Positions 8,398 to 17,001 of a stretch of DNA of 64,000 nucleotides are shown piece by piece. Below the pieces are notes generated by a model. That model worked only from the letters and a program-made list of their open reading frames with translations, did not search any database and had not been told where the DNA came from. The DNA is from Arthrobacter sp. PvP023 (lineage in GTDB: Bacteria; Actinomycetota; Actinomycetes; Actinomycetales; Micrococcaceae), in NCBI RefSeq assembly GCF_017832975.1, contig NZ_JAFIBI010000001.1:744001-808000 (forward strand), given 5' to 3'. Positions within the stretch are counted from its first letter, which is position 1; every line of letters begins with the position of its first letter. Made by a program: the position numbers and the translations under genes.

Positions 8398-8943
8398 GTG
8401 ACTCTGCCCCAAGGTATTACCCCCGGCATTTGGACCCTCGACATGTCCCACAGCGAAATCGGGTTCACGGTCCGCCATGCCGGCATCAGCAAAGTCCGCG
8501 GCCGCTTCACCGACGCCTCGGCGGAGGCGCACGTGGGAACGTCCCTGGCAGCCTCCAGCCTGCACGCCACCGTCAAGACGGCGAGCTTCGACTCCGGCGA
8601 TGCCAACCGTGATGCCCATGTACGCGGAGCGGACTTCTTCGACGTCGAGCAGTATCCCGAGATGACTTTCCGGGCCACGGGCATCGAAGGCGACGGCGAG
8701 GACTACACCGTCACCGGCGACCTCACCATCCGCGGCATCACCAAGCCCGTGGAACTCGAAGTGGAGTTCACCGGCGTGGCGGTTGATCCGTTCGGGGCCA
8801 CCCGGGCGGGATTCAGTGCCGAGGCCGAAATCAGCCGCAAGGAGTTCGGACTGACCTGGAACGCGGCCCTCGAAGCCGGCGGGCTGCTGGTAAGTGACAA
8901 GGTCAAGATCAACGTGGAGGCGGCCCTGGTCAAGCAGAGCTAG
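8398..8943 (+). CDS. YceI-family lipid-binding protein
   Basis: 181-aa YceI-like beta-barrel. ITPGIWTLDMSHSEIGFTVR is the family opening; RGADFFDVEQYPEMTF and VTGDLTIRGITKPVELEVEF are the central motifs, and the end is LLVSDKVKINVEA. The family binds long isoprenoid or amphiphilic molecules; the ligand here is unknown. There is no signal peptide, so it is probably cytoplasmic, as usual in Gram-positives. GTG start with a strong AAAGGAG at 8384-8390. The gap 8315-8397 contains GCTAGCATT, a possible -10, without a clear -35. Confidence 0.9.
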   Translation: MTLPQGITPGIWTLDMSHSEIGFTVRHAGISKVRGRFTDASAEAHVGTSLAASSLHATVKTASFDSGDANRDAHVRGADFFDVEQYPEMTFRATGIEGDGEDYTVTGDLTIRGITKPVELEVEFTGVAVDPFGATRAGFSAEAEISRKEFGLTWNAALEAGGLLVSDKVKINVEAALVKQS

Positions 8944-8994
8944 ACCGGAAGGACCGGCCACGGGGCGCGGCGCCAGCCGGGCGGCCGCGGCGGC

Positions 8995-10131
8995 TCAGGT
9001 CCAGGGCATCCGGAGGATCAGGGAAAACAAGGCGGCGTAGTCGTAGCTCGTGGAGCCGTTGGACATGAGCACGACTGCCCTGCCCCGTTCCGGGTAGAGG
9101 CGCATGATGTTCCAAAACCCCAGCCCGGTGCCGAAGTGCTCCACGTAGGACCCGTGGGGCCCGCGGGTGTGCTTCCGGAACCAGCCTGCGGAGTGGTCAA
9201 ACCCCTTTCCCGGGACATGGATTTGGCGCATTGCCCGGGCCGTGGATTCCTGCAGAATGCGGCTCCCGCCCGCCCTGCCGGCAGCCCCGGACACCGTGGT
9301 TCCGAGAGCCGTGGTTCCGGGGCCGGCGGCCAGCCCGTCATTGAGGTGCATCCGGGCAAACTCGGCCGCGTCCAGTACTGTTCCCACCAGGCCGCCGTAG
9401 CCCGCGCCGTCAACCAGGAACGGGTTCAGTGACGAGTAGTCGCCGTGCCGTGGGCCCAGAGTCCCCGGCGGGAGGATCCGCGCCAGCACCGGTGCGAGCG
9501 GGCGTGGGAGCCGGACATAACCCGTGGCCGCCTGACGCCCTGGCGGATACGAGAAACCGGTTGAATCCATCCCCAGCGGGGTGAGGATCTCGCGTTGGAC
9601 ATAGCTTGTGAACGGCTCGCCGGAGACCTGGCTGATGATCTGCGCCGCCACAAGGTAGCCGACGTTGGAGTAGTGTCCGGTGCCTCCCACCCGGTAGCGG
9701 AACGGCCTGCGCCTGGCCATCAGTTGCCGCAGCATCTGTTCCTGGTCCGGCCCCGTTGCGCCCGCGGGGTGGATCCATTTCACGGGCAGCGGATTGCCCA
9801 GCCCCGCCGAATGGCTGAGCAGCTGCCACACGGTGGGCTGGGCAGGGCCGGGGGCGCGCAGCCAGGGCAGGTATTCATGCACAGGTGCGTGCAGGTCCAG
9901 GAGCCCCTGGTCGGATAGCCGCAGGGCGGCAGTGGCTGTCACCGGCTTGGTCATCGAAAACCATGGATAGACCGTGTCCGCGGTTGCCGGCGTCAGGGCA
10001 TACACGTCCGCATACCCGGTCGCGCCGGAATACAGCACGCGGTCCCGTGACACGACCGCCAGGGACATTCCCGGCACGCGGGCCCGGTTAGCTGTTTGAG
10101 CCAGGGCCGCCCGGAGCGCCGTCAGATCCAT
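8995..10131 (-). CDS. Serine hydrolase of the class C beta-lactamase / esterase EstB fold
   Basis: 378 aa. The penicillin-binding-protein fold is recognised by the S-x-x-K catalytic motif (S59-M-T-K62 in YPWFSMTKPVTA), the Y-x-N motif (Y154-S-N156 in GHYSNVGYL) and a C-terminal H-x-G-type motif (EHFGTGLGFW). There is no signal peptide, so a cytoplasmic esterase or peptidase is likelier than a secreted beta-lactamase. The start lies inside the end of corA (10-bp overlap), so it is probably co-transcribed with corA. Substrate unknown. Confidence 0.85.
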   Translation of the reverse strand: MDLTALRAALAQTANRARVPGMSLAVVSRDRVLYSGATGYADVYALTPATADTVYPWFSMTKPVTATAALRLSDQGLLDLHAPVHEYLPWLRAPGPAQPTVWQLLSHSAGLGNPLPVKWIHPAGATGPDQEQMLRQLMARRRPFRYRVGGTGHYSNVGYLVAAQIISQVSGEPFTSYVQREILTPLGMDSTGFSYPPGRQAATGYVRLPRPLAPVLARILPPGTLGPRHGDYSSLNPFLVDGAGYGGLVGTVLDAAEFARMHLNDGLAAGPGTTALGTTVSGAAGRAGGSRILQESTARAMRQIHVPGKGFDHSAGWFRKHTRGPHGSYVEHFGTGLGFWNIMRLYPERGRAVVLMSNGSTSYDYAALFSLILRMPWT

Positions 10132-11138
10132 TTGTTGTGCCGGAAGGCCGCGTAGAGGATCACGCCCATGACCGCCATCAGGCCCAGCGCCATAGGGTAG
10201 CCAAAGACCCAGTCCAGCTCAGGCATGGTGCGGAAATTCATCCCGTAAATGGTGCCTACCAGGGTCGGGGCGAAGAGGATGGCAGCCCACGAGGAGATCC
10301 GTTTGACCTGCTCGCTCTGCGCGAAGCTGGATTCCGTCAGGCGCCGCATTTCATCGTTCTGCCGCTGTGCAACCAGCGCCGCGTTGACCGTGAGCGCGTT
10401 CTGCAGCAGGGCCCTGAAGGAAGCGGTCCGCTCGCCAAGCCGCAGGACGTGGTCCAGGACGTCGCGCAGGTGGTCCTGCAGTTCGGGGCCGGGCCGGTGC
10501 TCGGGTGTGCCGGTGAGCAGGGCCTGCAGGATCCCTGCAAGGGGACTGGTTCCGCGCTGGAACATGATGACCTGGCGCGAGAGCTCATAGATCCGGCGTG
10601 ACACGTCGGGGTCGCCGCCGAAGAGGTCATCCTCGATTTCGTCGATGTCGTTTTCCAGCCCGGCGGCCACCGGCTCGTATTCATCCACCACCTGGTCCAG
10701 GATGGCGTACAGCACGGCGTCGGGTCCCAGCGCCAGGAACTCGGGCTCCGATTCCATCCTGCGGCGGACGCGGGCAAGGTCCGGTGACTCGGCATGGCGG
10801 ACGGTGACCACAAAGTCAGTACCCACGAAGACGTGGATTTCGCCAAACTCGACCTTTTCGACGTCGTCGAGATAGCGCGCCGGGCGCAGCACCAGAAACA
10901 GGGTTTCGCCGTAGTGCTCAAGTTTGGCCCGCTGGTGCCCGGTCAGGGCGTCCTCCACCGCCAGGTGGCTGAGTTCGAACTCGTCTGCCACGGAACGCAG
11001 TTCCTGCGAGTCCGGCCGGTACAGCCCGATCCAGGCCATCCCCTCACGCTGCCGCAGCAGGAAGTAGGTCTCCTCGAGCCCTTCCGGGTCGGTGGTCCGG
11101 CGGCCATTCACATAGACGGCATTGTCAACAATAGTCAC
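10122..11138 (-). CDS. corA: CorA-family magnesium/cobalt transporter
   Basis: 338 aa from GTG 11138, chosen because AGGAGG lies just upstream; a longer in-frame reading would have no SD. The large N-terminal cytoplasmic domain (acidic and helical) ends in two transmembrane helices. The diagnostic G-M-N motif is at 299-301 (IYGMNFRTMPELDWVFGYP) and the basic tail is FRHNKWI. It should form a pentameric Mg2+ channel. It is the first gene of a two-gene unit with the serine hydrolase and diverges from trkH, making this a cation-transport junction. Confidence 0.92.
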   Translation of the reverse strand: MTIVDNAVYVNGRRTTDPEGLEETYFLLRQREGMAWIGLYRPDSQELRSVADEFELSHLAVEDALTGHQRAKLEHYGETLFLVLRPARYLDDVEKVEFGEIHVFVGTDFVVTVRHAESPDLARVRRRMESEPEFLALGPDAVLYAILDQVVDEYEPVAAGLENDIDEIEDDLFGGDPDVSRRIYELSRQVIMFQRGTSPLAGILQALLTGTPEHRPGPELQDHLRDVLDHVLRLGERTASFRALLQNALTVNAALVAQRQNDEMRRLTESSFAQSEQVKRISSWAAILFAPTLVGTIYGMNFRTMPELDWVFGYPMALGLMAVMGVILYAAFRHNKWI

Positions 11139-11242
11139 GCTGCGCCTCCTTGTGCGGACCGTCCCTTGCTGTGACGTTAGCCCTTCGCCGGGACGCTGCC
11201 AACAGTATGCGCCCGGGCCGCCGTGACGCCGTGAGCGGGCAG

Positions 11243-11294
11243 CGTAAGGATTTCGTAAAGACCGGGTTAAGCCGGAATCGCACGGTGCTACGCT
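11243..11294 (+). promoter_or_regulatory. Probable trkH promoter with an upstream 11-bp-phased direct repeat
   Basis: TTAAGC (11267-11272) and TACGCT (11289-11294) are 16 bp apart. Just upstream CGTAAGGA and CGTAAAGA (11243-11261) repeat with an 11-bp period, the spacing of OmpR/PhoB-type response-regulator sites. No such regulator is in the window. The intergenic stretch 11139-11377 holds nothing else I can identify. Confidence 0.35.
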
Positions 11295-11377
11295 CCGTGA
11301 TGCGTCGAACAACAGGCACGTTATAGAGGCACGGCGCCTGAAGCCCTTCGCATGCCCGCCGATGAGAGGATTTTCCA

Positions 11378-12772
11378 ATGGCGGTACCGCTGAGAGGGTC
11401 GGCAAAAGCGGGCACGGACATCCGGCCCGGGGACAGCCGCATCAGGCGCCTGCTCCTGCACCCGGTCAGGTCGGTGCCGGTGGCATTCCTTGCCGTAATC
11501 ATGCTGGGAGCCGGGCTGCTCCTGCTTCCCGCCTCGCATTACCCCACCGACTCCGACACAGCGATGCCCGCCCTGTTCACCTCGGTTTCCGCCGTCTGCG
11601 TGACAGGGCTGATCACTGTGGACACGGCCACGTTCTGGACGCCCTTGGGCCAGGCAGTCATCCTCGGGCTGATCCAGGTGGGCGGCTTCGGCATCATGAC
11701 GCTGGCAACCCTGCTCGCACTGCTGGTCCGCAAGAACCTGGGCCTCCGCGGGCAGCTCGTGGCGCAGTCCGAAACCCACACCTTGAACTTCGGCGATGTC
11801 CGGTCCGTGCTGGTGCGGGTCGCCAAAATCATGGCAACCATCGAGGGCAGCACGGCGGCGGTCCTGACGCTCCGGTTCTGGTTCGGGTATGACGCCAACC
11901 CGGCCACGGCACTGTGGCACGGCATCTTCCACGCAGTATCCGCTTTCAACAACGCAGGCTTTTCGCTCTACAGCGACAACCTCGTCGGGCTCGCTGAAGA
12001 CCCGTGGATCATCATCCCCATCTGCGCGGCAGTGGTGGCCGGCGGCCTGGGTTTCCCGGTCATCATCGCCTTGATGGGGGACGGGTTCCGGTTCAAGGAG
12101 TGGACGGTCCACGTGCGGCTGACCGTCTACGGCACCCTCATGCTGCTCGCCGCCGGCTTCGTGCTCTTCGCCGCCTTCGAATGGAACCGGCCCGAAACCC
12201 TGGGGTCGCTCAGCACCGGCGGAAAGTTCCTCGGCGCACTGGCCGGCAGCGTGTTTCCGCGCACCGCGGGCTTCAACAGCATCGACTACGGGGCCGCCAC
12301 GCCGGAAACCCTGATGGTCACCAACATCCTCATGTTCATCGGCGGCGGGAGCGCCGGGACCGCGGGCGGTATCAAGATCACCACCTTCCTGATCCTGGGA
12401 TTCGCCATCTGGAACGAGGTGCGGGGCCGTGAGCAGGTCACCATCGCCCACCGGTCCATCAGTTCCTCGGCACAGCGCCAGGCGCTTTCCGTTGCCTTGC
12501 TGGGGGTTGCCGCGGTCATCGCGGGAACGCTCCTGCTCCTGATGTTCACCGACTACAGCCTCGAAAAGGTGCTCTTCGAATCCATTTCCGCCTTCGCCAC
12601 AGTGGGGGTGAGCACCGGCATCACCTACCACCTGCCGGCCAGCGCGGAGTGGGTCCTGATGGCGCTGATGTTCATCGGCCGGATCGGGACCATCACTGTG
12701 GCCTCTGCCCTTGCACTGTCTGCGCATCCGCGGCTCTACCACCTGCCCGAAGAGCGGCCGATCATCGGCTGA
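11378..12772 (+). CDS. TrkH/KtrB-family potassium uptake protein
   Basis: 464-aa integral membrane protein with four repeated M1-P-M2 units. The four pore-loop selectivity segments are visible around SVSAVCVTGLITVD, SAFNNAGFSLYS, FPRTAGFNSIDYG and AFATVGVSTGIT, each with the conserved glycine; a glycine-rich gating loop (GGGSAGTAGGIKITT) follows the third. It moves K+ together with a cytosolic TrkA/KtrA RCK subunit. No RCK gene is adjacent, so its partner must be elsewhere. Short SD-like GAGAGGA precedes the ATG. Confidence 0.9.
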   Translation: MAVPLRGSAKAGTDIRPGDSRIRRLLLHPVRSVPVAFLAVIMLGAGLLLLPASHYPTDSDTAMPALFTSVSAVCVTGLITVDTATFWTPLGQAVILGLIQVGGFGIMTLATLLALLVRKNLGLRGQLVAQSETHTLNFGDVRSVLVRVAKIMATIEGSTAAVLTLRFWFGYDANPATALWHGIFHAVSAFNNAGFSLYSDNLVGLAEDPWIIIPICAAVVAGGLGFPVIIALMGDGFRFKEWTVHVRLTVYGTLMLLAAGFVLFAAFEWNRPETLGSLSTGGKFLGALAGSVFPRTAGFNSIDYGAATPETLMVTNILMFIGGGSAGTAGGIKITTFLILGFAIWNEVRGREQVTIAHRSISSSAQRQALSVALLGVAAVIAGTLLLLMFTDYSLEKVLFESISAFATVGVSTGITYHLPASAEWVLMALMFIGRIGTITVASALALSAHPRLYHLPEERPIIG

Positions 12773-12852
12773 AGCAGCGTGGCCCGGAATTCAGGGCCCG
12801 GTCAGGGCAGTCCCCTACTTCCGATCACTCGCCCTCGGTGGACAATGGCTGT

Positions 12853-13254
12853 ATGAAGACATTGCTCAACATCATTTGGCTGGTCTGCGGCGGGCTCTGG
12901 CTGGCGCTCGGGTACTTCTTCGCGGGGATCATCTGCTGCCTGCTCATCGTGACCATCCCCTGGGGCATCGCGTCCTTCCGGATTGCGTCCTACACGCTGT
13001 GGCCCTTCGGCCGCATGGTGGTGGACAAGCCGGGCGGCAACGGCGTGTTCTCGCTGCTGGGCAACGTCATCTGGTTGGTGGTCGCGGGCATCTGGATCGC
13101 GATCGGCCACGTGGTGACCGCGTTCGCCATGGCCATCACCATCGTCGGGATCCCGCTGGCCATCGCCAACCTGAAGCTCATCCCGGTTTCGCTGATGCCG
13201 CTCGGCAAGCAGATTGTGCCCTCCGACCGGCCGTTCGTCACCAGCTACCGCTAG
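12853..13254 (+). CDS. YccF domain-containing inner-membrane protein
   Basis: 133 aa with two tandem YccF repeats: LLNIIWLVCGGLWLALGYFF with IPWGIASFRIASYTLWPFGR, then LLGNVIWLVVAGIWIAIGHV with IPLAIANLKLIPVSLMPLGK. Each holds one or two membrane helices and the conserved W-P-F-G/M-P-L-G end. Function unknown in the family. The last four bases overlap the 3' end of the convergent ComB-like gene. Confidence 0.88.
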   Translation: MKTLLNIIWLVCGGLWLALGYFFAGIICCLLIVTIPWGIASFRIASYTLWPFGRMVVDKPGGNGVFSLLGNVIWLVVAGIWIAIGHVVTAFAMAITIVGIPLAIANLKLIPVSLMPLGKQIVPSDRPFVTSYR

Positions 13255-14003
13255 GCCCGGCGGAAAGCGCCGCCGTCGAGAAGCGCGACGGCGGCGCTTC
13301 CGTTGAGTTCCGCTGCGATTTCCACGTCCTCCTGGTAGCCGCCGAAAACGAGCTCCCGTCCGCTGGAGGACTCCAGAAGCGTGCCACCAAGCCGTGGCTC
13401 CGCAGCCATGAACGCGTCCATCGCCCACTGCGCCTCCGGGGAGAACCCGCTCCGGCGGTGCTCTGGCAGCGCGGCCAGGAAGGCCCCCGCTCCCAACTGG
13501 TCCTCCAGCGCGGGCCGGAGCCCGCCGTCGGGCCACTTTTCCCCGGCCGCGATGACGGCGATCACCGCTGCGGGCGGAAGGTTCCGGGCCGCCCACTCGG
13601 CGGTCGCGCGGGCGTTGCGGAGGCATACCGCGGCCACCCGCGGTACTGTTCCCGCCAGGGAGTGGGCCAGCGCGGAGCCGTTGGGCGAGGGAAGCACCAC
13701 CCTGTCCAGAGCCGGCGCGGAGCGCAGGCTGGCAGGGGAGAGGCTCACCCCGCTCCCGCCGCGCCGGCCGGCGAGGACCGCGTCCTGCGCCGCGGCGAAA
13801 TCAGCGGCGGTGCCGTCCTTCCAGCGGTAGGGGAACACATTGGCGCCGCGGTCCACGGCGACGCTCACGCACGTGGTGAAACACAGGACATCCACCACCA
13901 CGGCCAGTTCGGCTCCTGGCGCCACGGCCATGGCGCCATCGAGCCCCCATTCAAAGCGGACCGTAAACGGCAGTTGCCGGTGCGCGGCCTGAACCTCGCT
14001 CAC
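13251..14003 (-). CDS. ComB-like 2-phosphosulfolactate phosphatase family protein
   Basis: 250 aa. Family blocks: VVDVLCFTTCVSVAVDRGAN (metal/substrate region), RVVLPSPNGSALAHSLAG, CLRNARATAEWAARNL and VIAAGEKWPDGGLRPALEDQ. In archaea and some bacteria ComB dephosphorylates 2-phosphosulfolactate in coenzyme M synthesis. Actinobacteria lack coenzyme M, so another phosphoester substrate is likely. The ATG overlaps the stop of the upstream DUF4031-HD gene (ATGA), indicating coupled translation. Confidence 0.78.
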   Translation of the reverse strand: MSEVQAAHRQLPFTVRFEWGLDGAMAVAPGAELAVVVDVLCFTTCVSVAVDRGANVFPYRWKDGTAADFAAAQDAVLAGRRGGSGVSLSPASLRSAPALDRVVLPSPNGSALAHSLAGTVPRVAAVCLRNARATAEWAARNLPPAAVIAVIAAGEKWPDGGLRPALEDQLGAGAFLAALPEHRRSGFSPEAQWAMDAFMAAEPRLGGTLLESSSGRELVFGGYQEDVEIAAELNGSAAVALLDGGAFRRA

Positions 14004-14869
14004 GCGAGCTCGCCCGCCAGGTTTCGCCGGGCGGAGTCAAGCCAGAGCTCACGGCCGCGGGCCGTGTTGAACAGCGGGTCCAGCTCCAGCAGGTGACGCA
14101 CGACGGCGGCGCGTCCCGCCGCGAAGTCGGCGTCGCCGATGTGCGCGAAGTCTTCCCGGACGGCGCTGAGGTAGCGGCCGTACGCCTTGGGTTCGCCGCC
14201 GAGAACCGACAGGTCCGCGTCGCAGAGGAGGGCACCGTCGTCGTCCCCCGGTTCCGGACGGTGGTCGGCAGTGAGCCGGACCAGCCGCCCCACCTCGTAC
14301 GCCTCATCCTGGGACAGTCCGGCGTGCAGGAGCCTGTCCTCGGCCAGCCGCGCCGATTCCTCCTCGTCCTGTCCGGCGATCCCGCGGTAGACGGCGTCGT
14401 GGAACCAGGCGGCGAGAACCACGGTGCGTGGCGGGCCGGCCGGCTCGGTGAGCAGGTCCAGGGCCTCCAGGACGGACAGCAGGTGGGTACGGCCGTGGTA
14501 CTTCCGGTGTTCCTCGCCCCACCGGTCCAGCAGGTCCAGGAACAGGGCGTCGTGGCCGGGCAGCACGGCGTTCCAGCGGTTCAGCAGCGGCACCTTGAGG
14601 GCCTTGCCGCGCTGGCGGGCAGGGATGCGGAGCCCGCAGGCAATCAGCTTGCGGACCAGGATCCTTGCCTCAACGGGGATGGCACCGGCCTCCACGAGGG
14701 CGTTGTACCTGGCCTCGGAGACGTCGTAATGGTCGCCGTCGAACGCCCGCTCCGGAATGCCGGCGGCCGCCGCGAAGCGGTGCAGCTCGTCGAGGGAGGT
14801 GTCCGAGATCAGGTGTGAAAAGTGGGTTCCGTGGGCTGGCCAGAGCGGCGGATCGAGGTATACGGCCAT
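14000..14869 (-). CDS. DUF4031 domain fused to an HD-type phosphohydrolase-like domain
   Basis: 289 aa with two parts. Residues 1-80 are DUF4031 (MAVYLDPPLWPAHGTHFSHL, FDGDHYDVSEARYNALVEAG, EARILVRKLIACGLR). From about 90 on comes an all-helical HD-like domain: HRKYHGRTHLLSVL, AAWFHDAVYRG (the H-D pair), and LLCDADLSVLGG (distal Asp). This layout matches predicted metal-dependent HD phosphohydrolases. It is translationally coupled to the ComB-like phosphatase downstream, so the two may process the same phosphorylated compound; that is inference. Confidence 0.78.
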   Translation of the reverse strand: MAVYLDPPLWPAHGTHFSHLISDTSLDELHRFAAAAGIPERAFDGDHYDVSEARYNALVEAGAIPVEARILVRKLIACGLRIPARQRGKALKVPLLNRWNAVLPGHDALFLDLLDRWGEEHRKYHGRTHLLSVLEALDLLTEPAGPPRTVVLAAWFHDAVYRGIAGQDEEESARLAEDRLLHAGLSQDEAYEVGRLVRLTADHRPEPGDDDGALLCDADLSVLGGEPKAYGRYLSAVREDFAHIGDADFAAGRAAVVRHLLELDPLFNTARGRELWLDSARRNLAGELA

Positions 14870-14878
14870 GGGGGAATT

Positions 14879-15697
14879 CTAGACTTCCGCCCTCACGTTG
14901 TTGGTGATGCTGCCGACTCCTTCCACGGCCACAGTGATGGTGTCGCCGTCCTTGAGGAACAGTTGGGGGTCTCGGCGGTATCCCACTCCGGATGGTGTGC
15001 CGGTGAGGATGACGTCCCCTGGCTCCAGTGTGGTGAATTCGGAGATGGTGGCGATGAGTGTTGGGATGCTGAAGATCAGGTGGGAGAGATCAGATTTTTG
15101 TACCACTTTCCCGTTCAGGGTTGTGCTGATGCCTGCCTTGCTCACCTCGGTTTCTGCCGGGGTGACGATGTAGGGGCCTATCGGGGTGGTGTTGTCCCAG
15201 ACCTTGCCCTGCAACCATTGGTGGGACTTGTTTTGGTAGTCGCGCATGGTGACGTCGTTGGAGACGCAATAGCCAAGGACGTGGTCCATGGCGTCCTGTT
15301 CGGCGATGCGGCGGCCTGTCTTGCCGATGATGACGGCAAGTTCCCCTTCGAAGTCGACCTGGGTGGATTCCGGGGGCAGGATGATGTCGTCGGCGGGTCC
15401 GATGAGGGTGGATGTGTACTTGGGGAAGAGAACGGGAAAGACGGCCGTGCTGGCGTCGTTGGCATGGTCCTTGTAGTTCAAACCCACGCAGAGGATCTTC
15501 CCGGCCCGTGGCGACGCAGCGCGCAGGGTGACTTCGGACAGGGCAACCCGTGATCCGGTCAGACGGGCAGCACTGGCAAGGAGCTCTGCGGATGTTTCCG
15601 GCCCGACGTCAGTGAGCCCGGCCAGCGGGATGAGGTGCGCGCCGTGAACTTCGCCGATGAAGTTGCGACCCTTGTACTGGTAATTTGCGTAGGCCAT
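14879..15697 (-). CDS. Fumarylacetoacetate hydrolase (FAH) family protein, possible oxaloacetate decarboxylase or acylpyruvate hydrolase
   Basis: 272 aa. The FAH core starts at GKILCVGLNYKDHANDAS; metal ligands are in the E-x-E pair VDFEGELAVIIGKTGR and the D of SNDVTMRDYQ. QWLQGKVWDNTTPIGPYI and VILTGTPSGVGYRRDPQLFL are standard. It is the last gene of the leftward tartrate operon. FAHD1-type relatives decarboxylate oxaloacetate, the product of tartrate dehydratase, which would fit; acylpyruvate hydrolysis is equally allowed by sequence alone. Confidence 0.85.
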   Translation of the reverse strand: MAYANYQYKGRNFIGEVHGAHLIPLAGLTDVGPETSAELLASAARLTGSRVALSEVTLRAASPRAGKILCVGLNYKDHANDASTAVFPVLFPKYTSTLIGPADDIILPPESTQVDFEGELAVIIGKTGRRIAEQDAMDHVLGYCVSNDVTMRDYQNKSHQWLQGKVWDNTTPIGPYIVTPAETEVSKAGISTTLNGKVVQKSDLSHLIFSIPTLIATISEFTTLEPGDVILTGTPSGVGYRRDPQLFLKDGDTITVAVEGVGSITNNVRAEV

Positions 15698-15752
15698 TCG
15701 TTGTCTCTTCCTGATCTTGGTTGCTGTTTACGGCAGTGCGCGGTGAGGGCAT

Positions 15753-16670
15753 TCAGAGTGCCGGTTGCACCCCAAAGGCAACCGCGAGCTTCATGATCTT
15801 CCCGGCGCGGCCCAGGCGGGGCAGGTCGGAGCCGTCGCGGATGACGCGGCCGTTGGCTTCGAAGTCGGCCATGAAGTCCGTGGCCCAGGCGACGTCCGAC
15901 GGCGTGGGGCTGATGACCTCGTTGATGACGTTGGTCTGGTCAATGGCCAGGCAGAGCTTGCCGGTCATGCCCATCATCACGGTGATGCCGGTCTGCTCGC
16001 GCAGGATCGGGTGGTTGGTTCCCACCGTGGGGCCGTCGATGGGGCCCGGGAGGTTGCCGACGCGGCTGGCGACAACCAGCTTGGCCCGCGGGTACGCCAT
16101 GGCCTCGGGAGTGGCCGCCATGCCGGTGTCGCGGCGGAAGTCGCCGGAACCGAACGCCAGGCGGAAGGCGCCCTGGGCCTTGGCGATGTTGTTGGCTTCC
16201 TCGATGCCGACGGCGGATTCCACCAGCGGAATCACGGGGGTCTTGCCGTCCATGCGGTGGTAGCTCTCGGTGACCTGGTCCGCGGACTCGGTCTTGGCGA
16301 GCATAACGCCGAGCAGGCCCGGGGTGCCGCGCAGTCCGGCGAGGTCATCGGCCCAGAACGGGCTGGTGGCGTCGTTGATGCGCACCCAGGCCTGGCCGCC
16401 GGCGGTCAGCCAGTTGATGACGTGTTCGCGGGCGGTGTCCTTCTGCGAGGGGTCCACTGCATCTTCGATATCCAGGATGATCGAGTCCGCGCGCGACACG
16501 GCCGAGACGTCAAAAAGCTCAGGCTTCATTGCGTTCACCAAAAGCCACGAACGGGCAATTTCAGCGGGGATGTTTCGTTCGGGCCGCATGGCCTGGGGAA
16601 CGTCATTGAGCGGCGGGGTGGCGTGGGTGGTGTCTTCGATGCTTTGGGGCATGTAGGTGTGCTGCGTCAT
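15753..16670 (-). CDS. HpcH/HpaI aldolase / citrate lyase beta (CitE-like) family protein
   Basis: 305-aa TIM-barrel lyase. RSWLLVNAMKPELFDVSAVS replaces the usual RS-x-L-x-x-P start. ADSIILDIEDAVDPSQKDTA holds the acidic metal-binding segment; VRINDATSPFWADDL, VIPLVESAVGIEEANNIA (Glu ligand) and RLAFGSGDFRRDTGM follow. Relatives cleave citryl-CoA, malyl-CoA or aldol substrates. Within the tartrate operon it may act on a CoA ester or 4-carbon 2-oxoacid; the substrate cannot be read from sequence. Confidence 0.85.
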   Translation of the reverse strand: MTQHTYMPQSIEDTTHATPPLNDVPQAMRPERNIPAEIARSWLLVNAMKPELFDVSAVSRADSIILDIEDAVDPSQKDTAREHVINWLTAGGQAWVRINDATSPFWADDLAGLRGTPGLLGVMLAKTESADQVTESYHRMDGKTPVIPLVESAVGIEEANNIAKAQGAFRLAFGSGDFRRDTGMAATPEAMAYPRAKLVVASRVGNLPGPIDGPTVGTNHPILREQTGITVMMGMTGKLCLAIDQTNVINEVISPTPSDVAWATDFMADFEANGRVIRDGSDLPRLGRAGKIMKLAVAFGVQPAL

Positions 16671-16686
16671 GGGTCTCCGTGCTAAC

Positions 16687-17001
16687 TCAGGTTGATGATG
16701 GTGGTGGGGATGTCATCCGGTGGTAGCGGAGCCCGTCTTCGGTTTCTTCCGGTTCTGTCCACACCTCGATCCCGAGCGAGGCTTCGTACATGGTGCGTGG
16801 TTGGGCGGCGTCGCCTGCGATCCAGAGTGCGGTGGAGTCTGCCATCGCATCATCGACGGTTCCGGTGCGGATGATCCTGCCGTGCTGGCGGATCTGGACA
16901 GTCGCTCCGATAAGCCGGCGCCAATTGATGTACTGCCGGAGCATGATCCGCTCTCCGTAGGCAGGTGCCCGATGGGTGCCGGGGCCGGTTGATGGGGTCA
17001 T
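16687..17001 (-). CDS. Small protein of unknown function in the tartrate operon
   Basis: 104 aa if started at ATG 17001, which overlaps the stop of the dehydrogenase gene (ATGA), indicating real, coupled translation. An internal Met at residue 20 is a second candidate start and gives 85 aa. The conserved-looking part is RRLIGATVQIRQHGRIIRTG then GTVDDAMADSTALWIAGD, a short beta-rich pattern like an SH3 or KOW-like barrel. No signal peptide or membrane helix. I do not recognise the family; a chaperone or accessory role to a neighbour enzyme is only a guess. Confidence 0.6.
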   Translation of the reverse strand: MTPSTGPGTHRAPAYGERIMLRQYINWRRLIGATVQIRQHGRIIRTGTVDDAMADSTALWIAGDAAQPRTMYEASLGIEVWTEPEETEDGLRYHRMTSPPPSST

